From: JAAETI01 sp964195945
GTDB lineage: Bacteria; Actinomycetota; Acidimicrobiia; Spongiisociales; UBA5794
Direction of reading: 5' to 3'
DNA: 19,449 nucleotides
Assembly (NCBI GenBank): GCA_964195945.1
Contig: CAXMRC010000065.1
Coordinates: 1-19,449 of the forward strand
The position numbers were made by a program, and so were the translations under genes. The notes beneath the pieces were generated by a model. It did no database searches. It was not told the origin of the DNA and was given only the letters and a program-made list of their open reading frames with translations. Positions 1 to 5,949 of the stretch are shown here, piece after piece. Position 1 is the first letter of the stretch. Every line of letters starts with the position of its first letter.

Positions 1-207
1 ATGTTCGGTATCGACTTCCGCGGCCACCCCAACCTCATCAAGCTCTACCTGCCGGAGGCCTTCGAAGGCCACCCACTCCGCAAATCGTTCGCACTCGGCG
101 CCCGCGAAGTAAAACCATGGCCGGGCACCGTCGACGTTGAAGAGCTCCCCTCCACGACAAACGTCGAGGCCGCCGCGCAGAGCCCCGACGCAGGGGAGGG
201 GTCATGA
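1..207 (+). CDS. nuoC: NADH-quinone oxidoreductase subunit C, C-terminal fragment
   Basis: This is the 3' end of nuoC, cut by the left edge of the window; the ATG at base 1 is an internal Met, not the start. NuoC (the 30 kDa subunit) is part of the peripheral arm of complex I, where with NuoD, NuoB and NuoI it forms the quinone-reducing connecting module. The visible 68 residues carry the family's C-terminal signature: MFGIDFRGHPNL followed by EGHPLRKSFALGAREVKPWPG-type sequence, with the conserved HP and PLRK elements. After the conserved core comes a short acidic, Ala/Ser-rich tail. The TGA stop overlaps the nuoD start (ATGA at 204-207), so the two are translationally coupled. The identification is secure; length and N-terminus cannot be judged here. 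Confidence 0.93.
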   Translation: MFGIDFRGHPNLIKLYLPEAFEGHPLRKSFALGAREVKPWPGTVDVEELPSTTNVEAAAQSPDAGEGS

Positions 208-1400
208 CCCAGCTCGACAAGCGTGGTCTCGTCGAAGTATCAGACGGCGGCGTCTCGATAGAGCTCAAGGGCGAGACGATGACCCTCAACATCGGCCCCC
301 AGCACCCATCAACACACGGTGTGCTCCGGCTCGTTGCCGAGGTAGACGGCGAACGCATCGCCAAACTCGAACCCGCCATCGGCTACATGCACCGGGGCAA
401 AGAGAAACTCGCCGAAGCCCGCACCTACGCCCAGATCACCGCACTCATCAACCGCATCGACTGGGTATCCGGCTTCGCCAACGAAGTCGCCTTCATCCGT
501 GCGGTCGAGAAGCTCATGGGCGTGGAACCAACACCACGGGCGCAGATGATCCGTCTCATCCTCACCGAGCTCACCCGCATCTCGAACCACCTCGTGTTCG
601 CCTCTTCCTACCCACTCGAGCTCGGTGCCGCCACCCCGCTGATGTGGGCATTCCGGGAACGGGAACACATCATGGACGTCATCGAAAGCCTCACCGGCGG
701 CCGCTTCCACCCCAACTTCAACAGGGTCGGTGGCGTCAAGCCCGCAGCAGGCGGTGGCAAGACCCAGAAGAAAGTCAGCCTCGACCTCCCCTCAGGTTTC
801 TACGCCGCAGTCGAAAACGCCATGGACCGTGCCGTAGTGGCCTGCGACGAACTCGACCAACTGGTCACCGGCAACGAAATAGTCCAGGCCAGGGCCAAAG
901 GCGTCGGCATTATCAGCTACGACGACGCCGTCGCCTACGGAATCTCCGGCCCCAACGCCCGCGCCTCGGGTGTCAACTTCGACCTGCGCACCCAGGAAGA
1001 CGACCTGTTGCCATACGCTGGCCTCGACTTCGACGTCATCACCCGTGACAGCGGCGACAGCTTCGACCGTTACCTGGTCCGCATCCTCGAGATTCGTGAA
1101 TCCATCAAGATCGTGCGCCAGGCCATCGGCAGCGTCCCCTCCGGACCGCTCCAAGCCAAGGTGCCCCGTGTCCTCAAGGTCCCGCCCGGCACGGTCTATG
1201 TGCGGGCCGAGAACCCCAAGGGCGAGATGGGCTACTACATCGTCTCCCAGGGCGGGCGCATGCCGTACCGGGTCAAGATCCGCTCCGCATCGTTCTCCAA
1301 CATCTCGATCCTGTCAAAGGTCGCGGTTGGGCAACTTATCCCAGATCTCGTCGCCACCATGGGAAGCCTCGACTTTGTCCTCGGAGACGTCGATCGATGA
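204..1400 (+). CDS. nuoD: NADH-quinone oxidoreductase subunit D (49 kDa)
   Basis: NuoD forms, with NuoB and NuoH, the cavity in which quinone is reduced. The 398 residues are full length. Family blocks seen: GPQHPSTHGVLR (31-42), GYMHRGKEK (60-68), VEKL (101-104), PRAQMIRL (111-118), LGDVDR at the C-terminus. The start is fixed by the ATGA overlap with nuoC and a GGGGAGGGG Shine-Dalgarno at 193-201. Two quinone-site positions are unusual. His38 is present, but the residue 23 after Arg64 of the HRG motif is Trp87 (Tyr108 in bovine numbering, Tyr87 in Thermus), and the position 52 further on is Glu139, where Asp (bovine 160) is usual. The intervals match the bovine sequence as I remember it without gaps. 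Arg64 is the counterpart of the Arg methylated by NDUFAF7, and a methyltransferase of that family ends this operon. nuoH follows with an ATGA overlap and no nuoEFG between. Confidence 0.97.
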   Translation: MTQLDKRGLVEVSDGGVSIELKGETMTLNIGPQHPSTHGVLRLVAEVDGERIAKLEPAIGYMHRGKEKLAEARTYAQITALINRIDWVSGFANEVAFIRAVEKLMGVEPTPRAQMIRLILTELTRISNHLVFASSYPLELGAATPLMWAFREREHIMDVIESLTGGRFHPNFNRVGGVKPAAGGGKTQKKVSLDLPSGFYAAVENAMDRAVVACDELDQLVTGNEIVQARAKGVGIISYDDAVAYGISGPNARASGVNFDLRTQEDDLLPYAGLDFDVITRDSGDSFDRYLVRILEIRESIKIVRQAIGSVPSGPLQAKVPRVLKVPPGTVYVRAENPKGEMGYYIVSQGGRMPYRVKIRSASFSNISILSKVAVGQLIPDLVATMGSLDFVLGDVDR

Positions 1401-2422
1401 TCGTCGCCGCCGTCCCGTTCGCACTGTGGCTAGCCATCAAGGCCGTGGTCGTGCTCGGTGCCATGCTCGGTGTCGCGTTGGTACTGATCTACGCCGAGTT
1501 GAAATGGTCTGCCCACATCCAAAGCCGGGTCGGCCCCTGGTATGTCGGCGGCCGCTGGGGATGGGCCCACCCCCTCGCCGAAGCCGTCAAGTTCCTCCAA
1601 AAAGAAGACCTCGTCCCTGACGCAGCCGACGACAAAGTGTTCCGGCTCGCCCCATACGTGATGATTGCCGGCACCTTCGCCACCTTCGTCGTCATCCCGA
1701 TCGGACCATCCGTGGTGGCAAGGAATCTCGACCCCGGCATCTTCTACCTGCTCGCCATCTCATCGCTCTCCACCCTCGGCATCCTCATGGCCGGGTGGAG
1801 CTCTGGCAACAAGTACTCGCTCATCGGCGGCGTCCGCGCCGGCGCCCAGCTCATCGCATACGAGCTTCCCCTAGTACTGGCCCTCGTCGCCGTTGCCATC
1901 CAAGCCGGCACACTGTCGCTGTCCGGCATCGTATCCGCCCAGGCACAAACGCTGTTCACCGTCGGCAGCGTCGACATCTCCCTCCCGTTTGTCCTCAGCG
2001 GACAGATCATCGGGTTCATGGTCTTCCTCATCGCCAGCCTCGCCGAACTCAACCGAACCCCATTCGATCTCCCGCTCGCCGAATCCGAGCTCACCATGGG
2101 GTACCTCACCGAATACTCCGGACTCCGGTTCACGATGTTCTTCCTCGGCGAATACGCCGGCATGGTCTCGATGGCCGCTGTCATCTCCACCGTCTACCTC
2201 GGCGGCTACTGGATGCCGGGACTCAGCGAAAACATCCTCGACTGGGCAGGCCCGTTCATTCTCCTCGCCAAGATCTTCTTTGTCTTGTTCCTCTACATCT
2301 GGTTCCGCTGGACCTGGCCCCGTGTCCGCGAAGACCAGCTGCAGAGCCTCGCCTGGAAATGGCTCATCCCCTTGACTCTGTTCAACATCGTCGCAACAGC
2401 AACACTCAAGGTGGTCTTCTAA
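1397..2422 (+). CDS. nuoH: NADH-quinone oxidoreductase subunit H (ND1-like)
   Basis: NuoH is the membrane subunit (about eight helices) that closes the quinone channel and links it to the proton-pumping arm. 341 residues, normal length. Recognised blocks: AELKWSAHIQSRVGP (33-47), KFLQKED (65-71), RAGAQLIAYELPL (147-159), AELNRTPFDLPLAESEL (216-232), TEYSGLRF (238-245), GEYAGM (251-256). Several usually conserved positions differ: ER of the first loop is E34-L35, GPN is GPW (47-48), and the first Glu of the E-x-E-x-E motif (E. coli Glu216) is Leu227, while Glu229, Glu231 and Glu239 remain. These look like lineage features of a divergent complex I and not decay, because the frame is intact throughout. 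It starts in an ATGA overlap with nuoD and ends TAATG with nuoI. Confidence 0.96.
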   Translation: MIVAAVPFALWLAIKAVVVLGAMLGVALVLIYAELKWSAHIQSRVGPWYVGGRWGWAHPLAEAVKFLQKEDLVPDAADDKVFRLAPYVMIAGTFATFVVIPIGPSVVARNLDPGIFYLLAISSLSTLGILMAGWSSGNKYSLIGGVRAGAQLIAYELPLVLALVAVAIQAGTLSLSGIVSAQAQTLFTVGSVDISLPFVLSGQIIGFMVFLIASLAELNRTPFDLPLAESELTMGYLTEYSGLRFTMFFLGEYAGMVSMAAVISTVYLGGYWMPGLSENILDWAGPFILLAKIFFVLFLYIWFRWTWPRVREDQLQSLAWKWLIPLTLFNIVATATLKVVF

Positions 2423-2886
2423 TGGCACAGATACCCGGCATCGGGCTGGTCAAAGGCCTATGGAGCACGCTCAAGGCACTGTTCAAAAAGCCCGTCACCA
2501 TCATGTGGCCAGATGAAAAAGAGCTGATCACCCCACGGGCCCGCGGCGTCATCGCCCTCGACATCGAAAACTGCACGTCCTGCATGTTGTGCTCGAGGGA
2601 ATGTCCCGACTGGTGTATCTACATCGAAGCCCACAAGGTCGAGATGGAGCCGAGCAAGCCAGGCGGTCGGGTCCGCACCAAGAACATCCTCGACAGGTTC
2701 GACATCGACTACGGCCTGTGCATGTACTGCGGAATCTGCGTCGAGGTTTGCCCGTTCGATGCGCTCTACTGGAGCCCGGACTACGAGTACAGCGAGTACA
2801 AAATCTCCAATCTGCTCCATGACAAGGAACGGCTCACCGACTGGTTGGCAACAGTTCCCGATCCACCGGCACTGGAGAAGTCATGA
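2422..2886 (+). CDS. nuoI: NADH-quinone oxidoreductase subunit I, 2x[4Fe-4S]
   Basis: NuoI carries iron-sulfur clusters N6a and N6b, which pass electrons towards N2 in NuoB. The 154-residue product has two ferredoxin-type motifs: Cys51-54-57 with Cys61-Pro (CTSCMLCSRECP) and Cys100-103-106 with Cys110-Pro (CMYCGICVEVCP). The amphipathic N-terminal stretch (residues 8-30) is the usual membrane-docking segment. The reading frame is open far upstream into nuoH, but the ATG at 2422 in a TAATG overlap gives the normal family N-terminus and is the clear start. The stop overlaps nuoJ by ATGA. All eight cluster ligands are intact, so the electron path to quinone is preserved whatever the electron donor. 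Cys65, just past the first motif, is an extra cysteine. Confidence 0.96.
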   Translation: MAQIPGIGLVKGLWSTLKALFKKPVTIMWPDEKELITPRARGVIALDIENCTSCMLCSRECPDWCIYIEAHKVEMEPSKPGGRVRTKNILDRFDIDYGLCMYCGICVEVCPFDALYWSPDYEYSEYKISNLLHDKERLTDWLATVPDPPALEKS

Positions 2887-3446
2887 TGCTCTTCGCAGTA
2901 ACCATCGGTGATTGGCTGGGCGAGATCGAGAATTGGGTCTTCGCCGTTCTCGCCATCGCCATGATCTACTCGTCAATTCGGGTCGTCACCACCAAAAATG
3001 TTGTCCATGCCGCCCTGTATCTGGTGGTTGCCCTTGGCGGGTCCGCCGCCATATTCCTACTGCTTGGCGCCGAGTTTGTCGCCTGGACCGTCGTGCTGGT
3101 CTACATCGGCGCCATCGTTGTTTTGTTCCTCTTCGGCATCATGATCACGCGGGCTCCGCTCGGCTATGAAACCAAGCTCAGCCATCCGAAGCGGGTTCAG
3201 CTTGGCGCTGCCCTGGCCTCCGGAGCCTTATTCGTACTCATCGGCGGCTCGATGCTCGACGCCTTTGGCGACGACCTGCTCCCGGCGATTGACCCGACCC
3301 GCACCGGTGACATCGGCCAGTCAATCTTCGAACGCTTTGTCATCCCATTCGAGATCGTCTCGTTTGTTCTGCTCGCAGCCCTCATCGGAGGCATCGTGCT
3401 GGCCCGCCAGGATCCCAGCGTCGAAGAAGAAGAGGTACTGAGATGA
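2883..3446 (+). CDS. nuoJ: NADH-quinone oxidoreductase subunit J (ND6-like)
   Basis: NuoJ is a small five-helix membrane subunit at the junction of the peripheral and membrane arms; its third helix carries the pi-bulge that moves in coupling. 187 residues. The block from KNVVHAALYLV through FVAWTVVLVYIGAIVVLFLFGIMI is the diagnostic NuoJ core (helices 2-3), and the last helix is FEIVSFVLLAALIGGIVLAR, followed by an acidic tail. The start is fixed by the ATGA overlap with nuoI. The stop codon (3444-3446) lies inside the left arm of a perfect 13-bp inverted repeat (3433-3462), and 73 nt separate it from nuoK, unlike the overlapping junctions on either side. See the structured element entered separately. 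Confidence 0.95.
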   Translation: MMLFAVTIGDWLGEIENWVFAVLAIAMIYSSIRVVTTKNVVHAALYLVVALGGSAAIFLLLGAEFVAWTVVLVYIGAIVVLFLFGIMITRAPLGYETKLSHPKRVQLGAALASGALFVLIGGSMLDAFGDDLLPAIDPTRTGDIGQSIFERFVIPFEIVSFVLLAALIGGIVLARQDPSVEEEEVLR

Positions 3447-3519
3447 TCACATCTCAGTACCTGGTCCGAGTTTCTGGCGAAGCAAGAAACTCGAACCTCG
3501 CCGAAGGCGAGGCGCTGCC
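3433..3519 (+). repeat. Three tandem hairpins at the nuoJ-nuoK junction (candidate inserted element)
   Basis: Three inverted repeats sit back to back. Hairpin 1 has 13-bp arms at 3433-3445 (AGGTACTGAGATG) and 3450-3462 with a 4-nt loop; its left arm is the end of nuoJ and includes the stop codon. Hairpin 2 has 9-bp arms at 3467-3475 (CGAGTTTCT) and 3485-3493. Hairpin 3 has 7-bp arms at 3496-3502 (CCTCGCC) and 3506-3512 (GGCGAGG) with a GAA loop. All arms pair perfectly. The sequence ATGATC occurs at 3443-3448 (nuoJ stop) and again at 3520-3525 (nuoK start), 77 bp apart. Deleting one 77-bp unit would leave a standard ATGA overlap. A palindromic mobile repeat inserted at the junction is the simplest reading; an in-operon RNA regulatory structure is the alternative. 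Hairpins 2-3 resemble those at 16326-16366. Confidence 0.75.
3506..3512 (+). promoter_or_regulatory. Probable nuoK ribosome binding site inside a hairpin arm
   Basis: The only purine-rich stretch at a usable distance from the nuoK ATG (3520) is GGCGAGG at 3506-3512, with 7 nt between. It is also the right arm of hairpin 3, paired with CCTCGCC at 3496-3502. If the hairpin forms in mRNA, the site would be masked until a ribosome or partner strand opens it. The pairing is seen in the sequence; an effect on translation is inference. Confidence 0.45.
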
Positions 3520-3825
3520 ATGATCGTCAATCAGTTCCTTCTGCTGGGTGCGGCCCTGTTCTCTATCGGGGTGTACGGCGTGCTGAGCCGACGCAACGCG
3601 GTACTCGTGCTGCTGTCCGTTGAACTGATGCTCGCTGCAGTCAATATCAACATGGTGGCCTTTGACCGGCTCAACCAAGACGTGCTCGCCGGCGGTCAAG
3701 TCTTCGCCTTGTTCATCATCGCAGTGGCCGCTGCTGAGGTCGGCATCGGTCTCGCCATCGTGCTGCTGATCTTCCGTAACCGCAGGTCGGCCAATGTCGA
3801 CGAACTGGACCTGATGAAGCTATGA
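3520..3825 (+). CDS. nuoK: NADH-quinone oxidoreductase subunit K (ND4L-like)
   Basis: NuoK is the three-helix membrane subunit next to NuoJ; its buried glutamates are part of the proton path. 101 residues, the usual length. Seen: helix 1 around FLLLGAALFSIGVYGVLSR, helix 2 NAVLVLLSVELMLAAVNINMVAF with Glu35, helix 3 FALFIIAVAAAEVGIGLAIVLLIFR with Glu73, matching the two conserved membrane glutamates. Start at ATG 3520, the first Met in frame with the family N-terminus; upstream lies the hairpin element that separates it from nuoJ. The stop overlaps the nuoL start (ATGA, 3822-3825). Confidence 0.96.
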   Translation: MIVNQFLLLGAALFSIGVYGVLSRRNAVLVLLSVELMLAAVNINMVAFDRLNQDVLAGGQVFALFIIAVAAAEVGIGLAIVLLIFRNRRSANVDELDLMKL

Positions 3826-5930
3826 GCTCACTTCTCGCCTTCGCCGCCCCGCTCATCCTCGCGACAGCCGAGGAAGAAGCCGGTCACGCCGTGGTCCACT
3901 ACGGCGACGGTGGCATCCTCGCACAGTGGGCATGGCTCATCCCGGTCGTTCCCATGGTCGCTGCATTCGCCATCGTGTTCTTTGGCAAGAAGTCACCGCT
4001 CAAAGGCTGGGGCATGGCATGGGGCAGCATGGCGTTCGTCGCTGTCTACGGCGTCGCACTGTTCATCTCCAACATGATCGAAGGCATCAACTACCAAGGC
4101 GCCGTCAGCATCGGTGACATCGGAACCGACGCCAGCGGAAACACCCTCGGGCTCGAATGGGGATGGATGGTCGACGGCCTCTCCATCATGATGTACACCG
4201 TTGTTGGTGTCGTCGGTGTGCTCGTCTTTACCTACGCCAAGGGCTACATGGAAGGCGACATTCGCTACACCTGGTTCTTTGCGTCGTTCGCCCTGTTCGG
4301 CGGCGGCATGCTGGTGCTGGTCTCAGCGCCCAACCTCATCCAGCTGATCGTCGGGTGGGAACTGGTCGGCGTGTCCTCATACCTGCTGATCGGGCACTAC
4401 TGGGAGGAGCACGAAAACACGTCTGCCGGTATCAAAGCGTTCCTCACCAACAAGGTGGCCGACGTCGGCCTGTTTATCGGCGCCATCATCATCAGCCTCA
4501 GCGTCGGGTCTTTCCGCTTCACCGACATCATGGAAGTGGTCGCCTCCGGAGACACCCACTCCACGCTCGCCAGGTTCAGCTTCTGGGCAGGAGTCGCCAT
4601 CTTTATCGGCGCCATGGGCAAGAGCGCCCAATTCCCGCTGCACGTCTGGCTGCCCGACGCCATGGCAGGTCCCACCCCGGTTTCAGCGCTCATGCACGCC
4701 GCCACCATGGTCACTGCCGGTGTCTACCTCGTCGCCCGCATGTTCCCCTTCTACAACACCCCGGGCTTTGCCGACGATGTCCGCTGGATCATCATCATCG
4801 TCGGAACCCTCACCCTGTTCCTCACCGGGCTCATCGCCCTGGTCGCCGACGACATCAAAAAAGTGCTGGCCTACTCCACGCTGTCACAGCTCGGCTACAT
4901 GATGGTGGCCATGGGCGCCGGTGCGTATACCGCCGGCCTGTTCCACCTCTTCACCCATGCGTTCTTCAAGTCGCTGCTGTTCCTCGGAGCGGGCTCGGTG
5001 ATCCACGCAGTCCACTCCAACAACATGTCCGACATGGGAGGTCTCCGCAAATACATGCCACAGACCTACAAGACCTTCATGATCGGATCGCTGGCCCTCG
5101 CCGGCATCTTCCCGCTGGCCGGGTTCTGGTCAAAGGACGAGATCCTCGCCTCGGTCGGCTTCGCCGGATCCAACTACACCACCGCACAAGGCGGCGCCGC
5201 CCTGGGCAACTTCGTGCTCGTCGTTGCGATCGCCGGTGCATTCATCACCGCGTTCTACATGACACGGGCCGTCTCACTCACCTTCTTTGGCGAATACAAG
5301 GGCCACGGCCACCCGCACGAATCACCCAAGATTATGACGTATCCGCTCATCGCACTCGCCGGCTTTTCCGTCGTCGTTGGGTTCATCAACATCCCAGGCG
5401 TCACCAGCTTCTTCACGGACGGCGTGGCAGCCAGGTTCTTCGCCCCGGGAGACCACCACGCCACCGGGCTCAACTACGGTCTCGCCGTTGCGGGAACCCT
5501 CGCCGCAGTCGGTGGCATCGTCATCGGCTACTTCCTGTGGTTTGCCGACAAAGAAACCCAACAAGAGCGGGACAAGTTCCGCATCCCGGTGCTCTACCCA
5601 CTCCTCGAGCACAAGTACTACATCGATGATTTCTACATGGACGGGATCGTCCGACCCCTGCGGGGACCGGTCGCCCGAGCCGTCGACTGGTTCAACGGAC
5701 ATGTAATCGACCTGGTTGTCAACGGTACGGGCGTGCTCGCTACCAAGGTGGCCAAGGCGGTTTACTGGTTCGACCAAAAGGGTGTCGATGGGGCTATCAA
5801 TACCTCAGCGGCCGCAGCCAGCGGAGCCGGTGGCGTGCTCCGGTTACTCCAAACCGGGCGAGTGCAACAGTACGTATTTTTGATCGTGGCGGGGACAGTT
5901 GTCCTCGTCGCAGGGTTCATTATTTTCTGA
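3822..5930 (+). CDS. nuoL: NADH-quinone oxidoreductase subunit L (ND5-like antiporter subunit)
   Basis: NuoL is the distal antiporter-like proton channel of complex I, with the long lateral helix that runs along the membrane arm. 702 residues, toward the long end of the family. Diagnostic blocks: GWELVGVSSYLLIGHYW (178-194; Glu180 corresponds to the key TM5 Glu), GKSAQFPLHVWLPDAM (266-281; Lys267), GPTPVSALMHAATMVTAGVY (283-302), and the C-terminal LQTGRVQQYVF before the last helix. Residues 1-35 are an added N-terminus before the usual first helix (AWLIPVVPM): a short hydrophobic run, then an acidic/His segment, looking like a signal peptide or small extra helix. The start is set by the ATGA overlap with nuoK and no later Met fits. 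A His-rich loop (GHGHPHE) precedes a late helix. Confidence 0.97.
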   Translation: MSSLLAFAAPLILATAEEEAGHAVVHYGDGGILAQWAWLIPVVPMVAAFAIVFFGKKSPLKGWGMAWGSMAFVAVYGVALFISNMIEGINYQGAVSIGDIGTDASGNTLGLEWGWMVDGLSIMMYTVVGVVGVLVFTYAKGYMEGDIRYTWFFASFALFGGGMLVLVSAPNLIQLIVGWELVGVSSYLLIGHYWEEHENTSAGIKAFLTNKVADVGLFIGAIIISLSVGSFRFTDIMEVVASGDTHSTLARFSFWAGVAIFIGAMGKSAQFPLHVWLPDAMAGPTPVSALMHAATMVTAGVYLVARMFPFYNTPGFADDVRWIIIIVGTLTLFLTGLIALVADDIKKVLAYSTLSQLGYMMVAMGAGAYTAGLFHLFTHAFFKSLLFLGAGSVIHAVHSNNMSDMGGLRKYMPQTYKTFMIGSLALAGIFPLAGFWSKDEILASVGFAGSNYTTAQGGAALGNFVLVVAIAGAFITAFYMTRAVSLTFFGEYKGHGHPHESPKIMTYPLIALAGFSVVVGFINIPGVTSFFTDGVAARFFAPGDHHATGLNYGLAVAGTLAAVGGIVIGYFLWFADKETQQERDKFRIPVLYPLLEHKYYIDDFYMDGIVRPLRGPVARAVDWFNGHVIDLVVNGTGVLATKVAKAVYWFDQKGVDGAINTSAAAASGAGGVLRLLQTGRVQQYVFLIVAGTVVLVAGFIIF

Positions 5931-5931
5931 C

Positions 5932-5937
5932 AGGAGG
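5932..5937 (+). promoter_or_regulatory. Shine-Dalgarno for nuoM
   Basis: AGGAGG at 5932-5937 lies between the nuoL stop (5928-5930) and the ATG at 5950. It decides the nuoM start: the frame is open back to 5899, but that would put the Shine-Dalgarno inside the gene. The 12-nt spacing to ATG is longer than the usual 5-9. Confidence 0.7.
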
Positions 5938-5949
5938 ACACGAGTACAC

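Noticed and set aside
1..207. ATG at base 1 as a true start of a 68-residue protein
   Set aside because: The sequence begins in the middle of the conserved NuoC C-terminal core; it is a truncated gene end.
1795..2421. Open reading frame continuing upstream of nuoI through nuoH, as a possible longer NuoI
   Set aside because: The upstream part is Arg/His/Pro-rich frame-shadow sequence of nuoH; the TAATG-coupled ATG at 2422 gives the normal NuoI N-terminus.
4157..5629. 490-codon plus-strand frame inside nuoL
   Set aside because: Highly Arg/His-rich composition typical of a GC-rich shadow frame; nuoL in the other frame has all family motifs.
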